Shown in pieces: positions 26,095 to 34,164 of a stretch of DNA of 64,000 bases. How positions within the stretch are numbered: the stretch's first letter is position 1; each line of letters opens with the position of its first letter. Where the stretch lies: contig NZ_BLXX01000008.1 in assembly GCF_014193515.1 (NCBI RefSeq), positions 1 to 64,000 on the forward strand, in the 5' to 3' direction. The DNA is from Geomonas silvestris (lineage in GTDB: Bacteria; Desulfobacterota; Desulfuromonadia; Geobacterales; Geobacteraceae). The position numbers were made by a program, and so were the translations under genes. The notes below the pieces were generated by a model. The model was not told the DNA's origin. It saw only the letters and a program-made list of their open reading frames with translations, and did no database searches.

Positions 26095-26121
26095 GAGCCC
26101 GACAGGGTTTTTGTCGGGCTC
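26095..26121 (-). terminator. Terminator downstream of the UDP-sugar epimerase gene
   Basis: GAGCCCGACA (26095-26104) and TGTCGGGCTC (26112-26121) form a perfect 10-bp stem. On the minus strand the stem is followed by TTTATTT. It lies 109 bases after the epimerase stop codon. Confidence 0.75.
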
Positions 26122-26229
26122 ATAAACGGCGTTGACAGTAGGGCGGCTTGTTTGTTGAGTAGGAAAAAAAAGAGGCTTCCAGGAGACCAGCGGCACAAAC
26201 TACCAGATTTCCTACAAAAACATGGCGAA

Positions 26230-27255
26230 TTACCGGAACTTCCGGTACCACTCAAGCGCCACGTCGAGCCCCTGGTCGATGCTATGGGTGGGTTGGTAGC
26301 CAAGAAGCGTGCAGGCCTTGCCGATGTCGGCCTGGGAATGCATGACGTCGCCGGCGCGGAAGTTCCGATAGACCGGCGCGAACTTCTCCAGGTGCGGGTA
26401 CTGGGGGGCCAGCCTTTCGCGCAACAACTCGAAGAGCTGGTTTAAGCTGGTGCGATCGTTCAGGGCGACGTTGTAGGCCCGGTTCACCGCGTCGGGATTT
26501 TGGCCGGTCGCCGCCAGGAGGTTCACCTGCACCACGTTTTCCACGAAACAGAAGTCGCGGCTGGTCTCGCCGGTGCCGTTTATGTACACGGCCTCGCCGG
26601 CGATCATGGCGGCGACCCACTTGGGAATCACGGCGGCGTAGGGGCCATTGGGATCCTGGCGGGGCCCAAAGACGTTGAAGTAGCGCAGTCCGACGCACTC
26701 GAGTCCGTAGTGGCTGGCGACCTGGTGCGCGTAGAGTTCGCAGACGTGTTTCGAGACGGCGTAGGGGGAGAGCGAGCGCCCGATCTCTTCCTCGAGCTTG
26801 GGGAGCGCCGGGTGGTCGCCGTACACCGCGGAACTCGAGGCGTAGACGAACCGGCGCACCTTGGCGTCCCGCGCGGCGAGCATCATGTTGAGCGTGCCGG
26901 TGACGTTGTTCTCGTTGGTGTTTGCGGGGTTGTCGATGGAGCGCGGCACCGACCCAAGCGCCGCCTGGTGCAGCACGTAGTCGGTCCCCTGGCAGGCGGC
27001 GGCACAGCTGGCGGGGTCCCTGATGTCCCCCTCGATGAACCTGAAACGCGCCCAGGCGCTCTCACCCACGAGCGATCGTACCTCGTCGAGGTTCGCCCGG
27101 CTCCCGGTCGAGAAGTTGTCCAGCCCTACCACCCTCTGGTCCAGGCGCAACAGGTGCTCGAGCAGGTTCGAACCGATGAAGCCCGCCACCCCGGTCACCA
27201 GCCACGAGCGCGGTTCGGCTCTCAACTGCCGCTTGAGATCTTCGTATGCTGTCAC
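26230..27255 (-). CDS. wbpP: UDP-N-acetylhexosamine/UDP-hexose 4-epimerase (WbpP-like SDR)
   Basis: A 341-residue extended SDR enzyme. [15 protein letters not shown] near residue 20 is the NAD-binding GxxGxxG motif and DNFSTG near 46 fixes the adenosine ribose. [15 protein letters not shown] near 100 and the catalytic tyrosine and lysine in YAVSKHV near 167 follow. The sequence pattern ([23 protein letters not shown]) is that of WbpP/TviC-type UDP-GlcNAc or UDP-GlcNAcA C4-epimerases, which supply UDP-GalNAc-type precursors. The start is GTG at 27255, 4 bases after GGAGGGAG. It supplies the activated sugar for the locus. Discrimination from other UDP-hexose epimerases is not certain. Confidence 0.8.
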   Translation of the reverse strand: MTAYEDLKRQLRAEPRSWLVTGVAGFIGSNLLEHLLRLDQRVVGLDNFSTGSRANLDEVRSLVGESAWARFRFIEGDIRDPASCAAACQGTDYVLHQAALGSVPRSIDNPANTNENNVTGTLNMMLAARDAKVRRFVYASSSAVYGDHPALPKLEEEIGRSLSPYAVSKHVCELYAHQVASHYGLECVGLRYFNVFGPRQDPNGPYAAVIPKWVAAMIAGEAVYINGTGETSRDFCFVENVVQVNLLAATGQNPDAVNRAYNVALNDRTSLNQLFELLRERLAPQYPHLEKFAPVYRNFRAGDVMHSQADIGKACTLLGYQPTHSIDQGLDVALEWYRKFR

Positions 27256-27351
27256 GCTCCCTCCTGTCTTACGTGAGTTCTCGCCGGATGGTAAAGAAGC
27301 AAAACAAGGGCCCCGCCGCTCTCAGCCACGGAAAGGTTCCCCCTGCCCCTC

Positions 27352-28125
27352 TCAGTCGTAAACCAGCTCTCCGGTCAAAAGCCGACGCGCGGCGCTCTCG
27401 CCGATGCTGGCCACCACGGTGTCGAGACCGCTGGCGAGGATATCCGAAAGCCCCTGGGAGGTATGGGCATCGCTCCCCAGACAGGAATAGATGCCGTTTT
27501 TCAAAAGCACGATGGCACGCTGGCGCACCACGCTGCCATACACCCCGGCAAAGCTCCCGATATTACCCTGGAACTTGCACCCCGACCGCTTGAGGTCCAG
27601 TACCAGGGAGCCCTCGAGGCTTGGATCCTTGCGCCTCCCCAGGACCGAGCTCAAGGTACCGAGCAAACCGGCCTCGTGGCGGGGAGGATCGAAGGCGGCA
27701 CAGCGCTCGGGATGGGCGAAGAGCGGCAGCATCCCCAGCCGGCGCAACTGTATCGCCATGGCGGGGACCAGGTCTCCCGGCGCCCTGAAGGGGATCTCCA
27801 CCAGAAGGTAGCGCGAGCCCCCCACGGTCAAGGCGCCCGGCACCAGGTCCATCAGGTACTCGTCGAAGTAGTGCTCGGTACCCGCCACCAGGTGCACCGG
27901 GATTCCGGCGTCCGTCAGCTGCGCTTGCAGGGCCTCTACCCCGCTGCGCACCCCGTCCGGACGGTTCTCGAAACCGCCCCTTATGAGGTGCGGCGTGCAG
28001 TGCACCGTGGAGAACCCGTAACCGGCGAGGATGCGCGCCATCTCGAGCGAGTCGTCGCCGTCGACGGCGCCATCGTCGATTCCGGGGACCAGGTGGCTGT
28101 GAAAATCTACGTAGCAGGTATCCAT
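27352..28125 (-). CDS. CpsB/YwqE-type protein tyrosine phosphatase (PHP family)
   Basis: A 257-residue metal-dependent phosphatase of the PHP superfamily. The opening DFHSHLVPGIDDGA (His9, His11, Asp18) is the signature of CapC/CpsB/YwqE enzymes. CTPHLIRGGFEN near residue 55, a glutamate/histidine region GTEHYFDEYL near 80, FAHPERCAAF near 135 and GSDAHTSQGLSD near 218 complete the metal site. Such enzymes dephosphorylate the tyrosine cluster of BY-kinases such as the Wzc encoded nearby and thereby control polymer length and export. It is the first gene of the locus on this strand. The ribosome site is weak. Confidence 0.9.
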   Translation of the reverse strand: MDTCYVDFHSHLVPGIDDGAVDGDDSLEMARILAGYGFSTVHCTPHLIRGGFENRPDGVRSGVEALQAQLTDAGIPVHLVAGTEHYFDEYLMDLVPGALTVGGSRYLLVEIPFRAPGDLVPAMAIQLRRLGMLPLFAHPERCAAFDPPRHEAGLLGTLSSVLGRRKDPSLEGSLVLDLKRSGCKFQGNIGSFAGVYGSVVRQRAIVLLKNGIYSCLGSDAHTSQGLSDILASGLDTVVASIGESAARRLLTGELVYD

Positions 28126-28426
28126 GGATCAGGTACTCGAGGTTTGTGGAGGTGGTCGGCAGACTACTGGCAGAGTATCCGCTGAAGTCGTACCGGAAAC
28201 TCTGCGCGCGTAACCGGGCAGGGACAGGTTCGACAGCGACGAAGGTTAATGACTTTTCTTGAGCCGCTTCTTCTTAAGTAACATGTTGCCAACATCAAGT
28301 CAAACACCGCGACGGCAGGCCCGGTATTAACTGAGGCCGCGCCAGATCCATCCGACGCCGCTGCATACTGGCGCTGTTGCCAACTCGAGCACGGCAGGTA
28401 TACTACAAGCGGCCCGGGAGATGCTC
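28126..28426. other. Divergent intergenic region between the EPS locus and hydB
   Basis: About 300 bases that must hold the promoters of both flanking operons. A sequence TGGCAGAGTATCCGCT begins at 28168 on the plus strand; it has the GG and GC dinucleotides at sigma-54 (-24/-12) spacing but mismatches elsewhere. An imperfect dyad ATGTTG-C-CAACAT lies at 28283-28295. Neither is strong evidence. No gene is seen. Confidence 0.4.
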
Positions 28427-29404
28427 ATGGAGATCAGCGCATATCTGGCAAACGACAACCTGCCGCAGTTTCTAGACACCCTGCGCGCCTTCGGCACCCT
28501 GCACGGCCCCACGCTCTCTGAGAGCGGCGTCTCCCTCTTTGCACCGCTCACCTCGCTCGACCGGCTCGACCTCGGTTACCGGCGCACCCAGATCCCCCCC
28601 AAGAAGTACCTCTTCCCGTTCCGCGACACCTTTCTCGAGTACCGCGACGGGCGCTACCGCTTTCCCTCGGGCGACAGTAAGCGCACCGTGCTATTCGGCG
28701 TCCACGCCTGCGACCTCGAGGCGCTCGCCTACCTGGACCAGGTCTTTCTGAGCGAACCCGAGGACCCCAGGTACGCGGAGCGGCGCGCGAACCTGCTCCT
28801 GGTCGGCATCTCCTGCACCCCGGACGACTACTGCTTCTGCAGCGAACCCGCGGGGAGCGCGAGGTGCGATCTCTTCCTTACAGAGCAGCAGACCGGCTAC
28901 CTGGTGCAGGCGGAGAGCTCGGCGGGGGCCTCGATGCTCAAGGCAGCGGCGAAGCTTCTGGTTTCGGCCCCCCCTGCCCCGCCGCGCACCCCGGCTCCCT
29001 GCGTCATCCCCGCGCAGGACCCCGAACGCGCCTATTCCCGGGATCCCCTCTGGGACGAGTTTGCCCGCAGCTGCGTCGGTTGCGGCGCCTGCTCGGCCTG
29101 CTGCCCCACCTGCTACTGCTTCGACGTCAGGGAGAGCACGGGGTTGACCGGCGGCGGCAGCCGCTTGAGGGAGTGGGACAACTGCCTGTTCCAAAGCCAC
29201 GGCGCCGTCGCGGGGGGGAACTTCCGCCCCGGGCGCGTGGACCGCCTGAGATACCGGTTCCTGCACAAGTACTGCGGCTTCTCCCCGCTTCAGGGGAGAT
29301 CCTCCTGCGTGGGGTGCGGCCGCTGCAAAGAGGTCTGCCCCGTGGATATCGACCTGCGCGAACTGATCGGGAAAACGGCGCCGGAGCCGGGGGGAGGCCG
29401 ATGA
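28427..29404 (+). CDS. hydB: Sulfhydrogenase/group 3b hydrogenase beta subunit (4Fe-4S protein)
   Basis: A 325-residue iron-sulfur protein related to anaerobic sulfite reductase subunit A and to the beta subunit of NAD(P)-linked cytoplasmic hydrogenases. The C-terminal third has two [4Fe-4S] motifs, SCVGCGACSACCPTCYC near residue 208 and SCVGCGRCKEVCPVDIDL near 292, with a further cysteine group CTPDDYCFC near 128. It passes electrons between the flavin subunit and the catalytic dimer. The ATG at 28427 is preferred to that at 28421 because GGGAG lies at 28416-28420. It overlaps hydG by ATGA, so the four genes are one translationally coupled operon. Confidence 0.88.
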   Translation: MEISAYLANDNLPQFLDTLRAFGTLHGPTLSESGVSLFAPLTSLDRLDLGYRRTQIPPKKYLFPFRDTFLEYRDGRYRFPSGDSKRTVLFGVHACDLEALAYLDQVFLSEPEDPRYAERRANLLLVGISCTPDDYCFCSEPAGSARCDLFLTEQQTGYLVQAESSAGASMLKAAAKLLVSAPPAPPRTPAPCVIPAQDPERAYSRDPLWDEFARSCVGCGACSACCPTCYCFDVRESTGLTGGGSRLREWDNCLFQSHGAVAGGNFRPGRVDRLRYRFLHKYCGFSPLQGRSSCVGCGRCKEVCPVDIDLRELIGKTAPEPGGGR

Positions 29405-30252
29405 TCGCCAACGCCGCGGAGCGCCATATCCCGTTCGCCGCGACGCTCGTGGGGCGTCGGGAACTGTCGCCGGACACGGCACTTTTCCGGGTCGCCCCGG
29501 AGCCCGCCGCCCTGGAACAACTCTCCGGCTTCCTCCCGGGCCAGTTCGTCCAGCTCTCGGTCCCGGGGGGGGGCGAGGTCCCCATTTCGCCGGCGGACCT
29601 GCCGGGGGAGGACGGCACGCTCGAGCTCTGCGTGCGGCGTGTCGGGCAGGTGACGGGGCTTCTGCACCAGGCGGCCGCCGGCCAGCCGCTCGCGCTGAGG
29701 GGGCCGTTTGGCACCGGCTTTCCGGTCCGGGAGATGACGGGGCACCCGGCACTGCTTTTAGCCGGAGGGCTGGGGATCGCCCCGCTGCGCTCGCTTTTGC
29801 TGCACCTGCTGCGCCACCGGGACCAGTACGGCGAGATCACCCTGATGTACGGGGCGCGGGAGCCCGGCCTCATGCTGTTTAGGGACGAGCTGGTGGGGCT
29901 TGCCGCTGCGCACGGGCTCAGGCTCTACCTGACCGTCGATTTCGCGCGAGAGCAGGCGGCCGGCGCGTATGCCTGCGCCATCGGGCTGTTGCCCGACCTG
30001 CTCAAGGGGTTCCGCTTCGACGCCGGGGAGAGCTACGTCGCGGTCTGCGGCCCCCCCCCGCTCTACCGCTGCCTGGTCGGCGAGCTGACCGGAGCGGGGG
30101 TCGCCCCCGAGCGGGTGCTTTTGAGCCTGGAGCGCCGGATGCGCTGCGGCATCGGGCGCTGCTGCCACTGCGCCATCGGGACCAAGCTCTGCTGCACCGA
30201 TGGTCCGGTCTTCCGCCTGAGCGAGGTAGCCGACATCCCGGAGGCGCTATGA
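29401..30252 (+). CDS. hydG: Group 3b hydrogenase gamma subunit (FAD/NAD(P)-binding)
   Basis: A 283-residue member of the ferredoxin-NADP reductase family. The FAD domain occupies residues 1-110 (FLPGQFVQLSVPGGGEVPIS), and the NAD(P)-binding domain begins with LLAGGLGIAPLRSLLLHLL near 120. A C-terminal 2Fe-2S site is formed by RMRCGIGRCCHCAIGTKLCC near 244. This layout is that of dihydroorotate dehydrogenase electron-transfer subunits and of HydG in sulfhydrogenase I. It exchanges electrons with NAD(P)H. The start codon overlaps the hydB stop, and the end overlaps the hydD start by 4 bases. Confidence 0.9.
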   Translation: MIANAAERHIPFAATLVGRRELSPDTALFRVAPEPAALEQLSGFLPGQFVQLSVPGGGEVPISPADLPGEDGTLELCVRRVGQVTGLLHQAAAGQPLALRGPFGTGFPVREMTGHPALLLAGGLGIAPLRSLLLHLLRHRDQYGEITLMYGAREPGLMLFRDELVGLAAAHGLRLYLTVDFAREQAAGAYACAIGLLPDLLKGFRFDAGESYVAVCGPPPLYRCLVGELTGAGVAPERVLLSLERRMRCGIGRCCHCAIGTKLCCTDGPVFRLSEVADIPEAL

Positions 30253-31007
30253 AAAAGCCCAGCCTCGCCATCGCCGGGCTTACCGCCTGCTCGGGATGCC
30301 AGCTCACGCTCTTTAACTGCGAGGACGAGCTTAGGGAGATCCTGGAGAGGTTCGAGGTGGCCTACTTCCCGATGGGGCAGAGCGATCCCGATCCCAAACG
30401 GCACTACGACGTGGCACTCGTGGAGGGGGCCGTTTCCACGCCGGGGGACCTCTCCGCGCTCTTTCACTTCAGAAACGCAAGCCGGCTGCTGATCGCCTTC
30501 GGCACCTGCGCCCTGCACGGCGGGATCGCCGCCCAAAAGAACCGAAGCACCCCCCGCCCCGCGCTGCTTCGGGAGGTGTACGGAGACCGGGCGCCCCAGC
30601 TGGAAAGCTTCCCCCCCGCTCCCTTCAAAAACTTCGTCAGCGTCGATGCCGCCATCACCGGCTGCCCCCCGGAAAAGGGGGACCTCCTGCGGCTTTTGGG
30701 GGCGGTACTCGCCGGCACCCTTCCCGCTTTTCCCAGCTACCCGGTCTGCCTCGAGTGCCGCAGCCGGGAAAATCTCTGCCTGCTTCTGGAACGAAACCAG
30801 CTCTGCCTCGGCCCGGTCATCCAAGGGGGGTGCAACGCCCGCTGCCCGGCGACCGGGATACCGTGCGAGGGGTGTCGGGGACCGGTTGAGGAGGCGAACG
30901 TGGCCCAGGAACTGGAGCTGCTCCTTACGCGCGGCTTCTCGAGGGAGGAGATCGAGCGCAGGATGAGCCGCTTCACCGTGGAGTGGGACTATGGGCAGCG
31001 TAGTTGA
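30249..31007 (+). CDS. hydD: Group 3b [NiFe]-hydrogenase small (delta) subunit
   Basis: A 252-residue small subunit of the NADH:ubiquinone oxidoreductase 20-kDa family. The proximal [4Fe-4S] cluster ligands are visible as TACSGCQLTL near residue 15, FGTCALHGGI near 87 and ITGCPPEKGDL near 137. Extra cysteines follow in a C-terminal segment (CLECRSRENLC and CPATGIPCEGC), which suggests additional clusters as in Mvh/Hyd-type small subunits. It wires the active site of the large subunit to HydB. It is coupled to the neighbours by overlap: ATGA at the start and 17 bases at the end. Confidence 0.9.
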   Translation: MKKPSLAIAGLTACSGCQLTLFNCEDELREILERFEVAYFPMGQSDPDPKRHYDVALVEGAVSTPGDLSALFHFRNASRLLIAFGTCALHGGIAAQKNRSTPRPALLREVYGDRAPQLESFPPAPFKNFVSVDAAITGCPPEKGDLLRLLGAVLAGTLPAFPSYPVCLECRSRENLCLLLERNQLCLGPVIQGGCNARCPATGIPCEGCRGPVEEANVAQELELLLTRGFSREEIERRMSRFTVEWDYGQRS

Positions 31008-32265
31008 GGTGAATCCGCTTAGCCGTGTGGAGGGGCACGGCACCCTCAGGGTGTACCTCGAGGGGAGACACGTGGAGCGGGTGGAGCTCTGCCTGACGGA
31101 GTCGCCCCGGCTCTTCGAGGCACTGCTCCTGGGCCGCAGCTTCGCCGAGGTCCCCGACATCATCTGCCGCATCTGTTCGCTTTGCTCCACGGTACACAAG
31201 GTGACGGCGCTCCTCGCCGTCGAAGAGGCTTTAAAGCTTCCGGTTTCCCGCACCACGCGGCTCACCCGCGAGCTCATCCTGCACGGCGGCCAGCTGCAAA
31301 GCCATGCCCTGCACCTTTACTGCCTGCTGCTCCCCGACCTCCTCGAGGTGAAGGGGGTAGCGGACCTGGCGCGCCAGGCGCCGGAGCTGCTCAAGGCGGG
31401 CCTTGCGCTGAAACAGGTGGGGAACCAGATCCAGGAGGAGTTGGGGGGGAGGTTGATCCATCCGGTGAACATCACCCTGGGAGGGGTGGGTCGCCGGGCC
31501 TCGCGGGACACCCTGTACCGGTTGCGCGACGGGATCGAGAGTGTCCTCCCTATCTGTACCGACACCGTGCAGCTGTTCCGCCAGGGCTTCCCCTTCCCGC
31601 CCCTGTCGGCGCCACACTACCTGGCGGTGCAGACCGGCGAGTCCGCCTTTTCGGGGCGGGCACTCACGCTGGAATCCCTGCCGGGAATCCCGGTCGCCGG
31701 TTATCGGGAGGCGATCTCCGAGTGGCCGGTCGAGCACTCCCATGCCAAGAGCGCCCGGGTACGAGGCCTGGTTCCGACCGTCGGGGCGCTGGCGCGCCTG
31801 AACCTCGCGCCGCCGGCCGGGGGACCGGTCGGGGAACTCTTCAAGGAGGTGGGCGGCGCGGTCACCGGACAGGACCTGCGCGGGAACGCCCTGGCCCAGG
31901 CCCTCGAACTCTACCAATCGGCGCTCGCGGCCCGCGACCTGGTCGAGGAACTCCTGGAATACGACCCGGCCGACACCGGGAGCCCCCCGGTGCTTACGCC
32001 GGCGGCGGGGAGCGGGAGCGCTGCCTGTGAGGCCCCCCGCGGCGTCCTGATCCACGGCTACAGCTTCGACGCCTCGGGGCTTTGCCGCGCCGCCGATGTC
32101 ATCACACCTACCTCGTTGAACCAACTGGCACTGGAGGAAAACCTGTTGGCGCTGGCCCACGGGATGGAAGGGGCCGAACCCGCGGTCCTGGTCGCCGCGC
32201 TGGAGCGCCTGGTACGCTGTTTTGATCCATGTATCTCGTGCGCGGTACATCTGGTTCAGCTCTAA
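30991..32265 (+). CDS. hydA: Group 3b [NiFe]-hydrogenase large (alpha) subunit
   Basis: A 424-residue catalytic subunit. The opening VEVNPLSRVEGHG is the family start. ICRICSLCSTVH near residue 57 gives the first nickel-binding Cys pair, and DPCISCAVH near the end gives the second pair and the conserved histidine. Only four residues (LVQL) follow that histidine, so the peptide removed on maturation would be very short, as reported for archaeal sulfhydrogenase. It reversibly oxidises H2 and, with HydBG, exchanges electrons with NAD(P). The large subunit is shorter than membrane uptake types, fitting a soluble enzyme. No maturation genes are adjacent. Confidence 0.92.
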   Translation: MGSVVEVNPLSRVEGHGTLRVYLEGRHVERVELCLTESPRLFEALLLGRSFAEVPDIICRICSLCSTVHKVTALLAVEEALKLPVSRTTRLTRELILHGGQLQSHALHLYCLLLPDLLEVKGVADLARQAPELLKAGLALKQVGNQIQEELGGRLIHPVNITLGGVGRRASRDTLYRLRDGIESVLPICTDTVQLFRQGFPFPPLSAPHYLAVQTGESAFSGRALTLESLPGIPVAGYREAISEWPVEHSHAKSARVRGLVPTVGALARLNLAPPAGGPVGELFKEVGGAVTGQDLRGNALAQALELYQSALAARDLVEELLEYDPADTGSPPVLTPAAGSGSAACEAPRGVLIHGYSFDASGLCRAADVITPTSLNQLALEENLLALAHGMEGAEPAVLVAALERLVRCFDPCISCAVHLVQL

Positions 32266-32805
32266 GTTTTCGGGCTTACTGGGGAATCACCGGCACAAGA
32301 GCATCCGCCAGCAAAAGTGGTGCTAAAACAGCCAGATACAGGATGAAAAAAAGTGAACCAGCCTGCTTGACAGCAAAACGGAGGTTGCTAGACTTGGGCT
32401 GGCGACGCAAGGAAACTTGCCAAGCTAAGCTCTGGAATACTCGTTGCGTGCGGTTGAGTTCCCTGACTACCTTATCGAACCATGTCATCCCGGGTACAGC
32501 CGTGGTGAGCAGGCCCCCGAAGCAAAGGGGGAAGCCTGAAACGCCTTCTCGGGGTATATTGCGACAGCGGTCAGCAAACCCAAACCCAGCGTGTACGGTA
32601 TTCCGGAGCACCAAAGAAATTGGCGTTAGAGGCAACGCGGAAAGCGACTTTTCTCATCCGCCAGGCGGCCAGCACCACCGCTTGAAAAAGGGGAGCAGCA
32701 CCGGTCCGGCAGCAACCCTGGTCACCTCGAGCAGGAAACCCGCCCTCCGGAAAAACTCCAACCGACGGATCAGCAGAAAGTGTCCTCCTAACGCCAATCC
32801 CACCT

Positions 32806-32838
32806 AAAGGTCCATGACGCCCGTCATGGACCTTTTTT
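32806..32838 (+). terminator. Strong plus-strand terminator
   Basis: AAAGGTCCATGACG pairs with CGTCATGGACCTTT around a very short loop and is followed by a T run (TTTTTT at 32833-32838). It is oriented for plus-strand transcription, yet the nearest plus-strand gene (hydA) ends 540 bases earlier. Confidence 0.85.
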
Positions 32839-33037
32839 AGTTTCCCCAGGGCCATTAACGTCAACAAATTGGCGCTCGTCAAAAACAACGTGAAAAGTGG
32901 ATAACTTATGAGGGGGAGTGTGGCGAAAGCAAGCTGGCAGCGGATCGTCTTCCACAAAACCTGTGGATAACCATGTGGAAAGGAGCCGTCCCGGGCGCTC
33001 TCAACGGAGCAATTCCTGCCGAAAATGGCATTTTGCC

Positions 33038-33070
33038 CAAAAAAGAGGCAGAGCCGGTGACAGCTCTGCC
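33038..33070 (-). terminator. Terminator of the minus-strand SDR gene
   Basis: GGCAGAGC (33047-33054) and GCTCTGCC (33063-33070) form an 8-bp stem. On the minus strand the stem is followed by CTCTTTTTTGG. It lies about 70 bases beyond the stop codon of the gene at 33142-34005. Confidence 0.75.
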
Positions 33071-33141
33071 GGGGTGAGTTTATAGGGTCGATCCGGGATT
33101 GGCGCCCCTCCGTAGGCCGGCTTCCGACCCCGGCAGCAGGC

Positions 33142-34005
33142 TTAGGGGTGCTTCGGCTCCCCCTCGGCGAGCCCGGCAGCGAGGTCGGGGTAGCGCAGGG
33201 TGACGCCGAGTTCCCGCAGCATGCGGCCGTTGTCGAGGATGCGCGCCTCGGAGAAGTAGGTCAGCATCAAGGGGGTCATGACCCGGCGCGCCTCCTCCCA
33301 GTCGACCTGGGGCGGCCGGGGCAGCCCGAGGCAGTCCGCGGCGCGGTTGAAGTAGTCGGTCATCGTTGTTGGGTGACCGTCGCTTACGTTGTAGATGGCG
33401 CCGTCCCTGCCACGCTCAAGCGCCGCGAGGCAGACCCGCGCCAGGTCCTCGGCATGGATGCGGTTGGTCGGGCGGCAGAGATCTTCCCGAAGTACCGGCA
33501 GCCGGTTTTGCAGCTGCATAAACGGCAGGCGGTCGGCGGCGTAGATAGCCCCCACCCGCAGGACGACGACCGGCACCCCGTGCGCCCTCCCCCACTCAAG
33601 CGCCTGCTCTTCGCCGTCCAAGCGCCGCTTCCCCCTGCTGGTTTGGGGCTGCGCCGGGCTCTCCTCGGTGACCACCTCCCCCTGGCAGTCGCCGTACACG
33701 GCGCTGGTGCTCAGGTAGACGAGCTTGGCGGGTGCCGCACCGGCGGGCAGGGAGGCCAGGAAGTTGCGCATCCGGGTCTCCTGGTTCCCGCCACCCGGCG
33801 GAGGCGCGAGAAAGATCACCCCGGCCCCCTTAACCGGAAGGCCCGCAAGCGAGGCCGGATCGTCCAGGTCCGCCGTGTGCAGTTCCACCCCGTCCATGCC
33901 GGTCCCCTTACGGTTCAGCGCGCTGACCCGGCGCCCCTCCTCCCGGGCCAAGGTTGCAATACGCTTTCCTACATAGCCAAACCCGATGATGAAAAGATGT
34001 TCCAC
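33142..34005 (-). CDS. SDR-family NAD(P)-dependent epimerase/reductase (YeeZ-like)
   Basis: A 287-residue atypical SDR protein. LFIIGFGYVGKRIATLA near residue 4 is the dinucleotide-binding motif (G-x-G-x-x-G). VYLSTSAVYGD near 94 resembles the active-site strand of nucleotide-sugar epimerases, but the usual Y-x3-K is not obvious. The YeeZ/YbjT-like subfamily has no settled substrate. It is transcribed alone, convergent with the hydrogenase operon. It is annotated elsewhere as an NAD-dependent epimerase/dehydratase, and the substrate is unknown. Confidence 0.75.
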   Translation of the reverse strand: MEHLFIIGFGYVGKRIATLAREEGRRVSALNRKGTGMDGVELHTADLDDPASLAGLPVKGAGVIFLAPPPGGGNQETRMRNFLASLPAGAAPAKLVYLSTSAVYGDCQGEVVTEESPAQPQTSRGKRRLDGEEQALEWGRAHGVPVVVLRVGAIYAADRLPFMQLQNRLPVLREDLCRPTNRIHAEDLARVCLAALERGRDGAIYNVSDGHPTTMTDYFNRAADCLGLPRPPQVDWEEARRVMTPLMLTYFSEARILDNGRMLRELGVTLRYPDLAAGLAEGEPKHP

Positions 34006-34164
34006 ATGCCACCTCTTTGGTCACGTTTTCTTGCGGCGCAGCGCTCCCGCCCCCCTCCTATCTAGCAGAATACGCTGGGGACTGCCAGCAAAAACGCCCG
34101 GAAGTGCCTCGTAGTAAATACGATTCAACCTGCTACAGTTAAACCGTTGACGAGGAGGACCCTG

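Larger units (their letters stand above)
25841..26229. other. Intergenic stretch between the UDP-sugar epimerase and wza
   Basis: About 390 bases. It contains the epimerase terminator (26095-26121), a weak promoter for wza (25971-25999) and three GTCGAC palindromes (25920-25925, 25951-25956, 26046-26051). These show that wza is probably transcribed from its own promoter. No gene was seen. Confidence 0.5.
32266..33141. other. Long non-coding stretch after hydA
   Basis: This region has no convincing gene. On the plus strand it holds a hairpin around 32510-32540 (CCCCC/GGGGG arms), a cobalamin-box-like string CAGGAAACCCGCC at 32732-32744 and a strong plus-strand terminator at 32806-32838. Further on are two DnaA-box-like 9-mers (32896-32904, 32962-32970) and the terminator of the convergent minus-strand gene (33038-33070). 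Open frames on both strands lack good ribosome sites. A structured transcript, either an hydA 3' UTR or a separate RNA, fits better than a protein gene. Confidence 0.45.

Noticed and set aside
27121-27190. A GGTTCGAA-type string reminiscent of a tRNA T-loop
   Set aside because: It lies inside the conserved epimerase coding region, and no acceptor stem or anticodon arm is found around it.
32276-32635. A 119-codon minus-strand frame with a hydrophobic C-terminal segment
   Set aside because: The internal ATG at 32488 has no Shine-Dalgarno sequence, and no family resemblance was seen. A small membrane protein cannot be excluded, but support is too thin.
32229-32807. A 192-codon plus-strand frame after hydA
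   Set aside because: It starts inside hydA, has no ribosome site and shows the Arg/Pro/Ser mixture of untranslated GC-rich DNA. The stretch is better read as non-coding.
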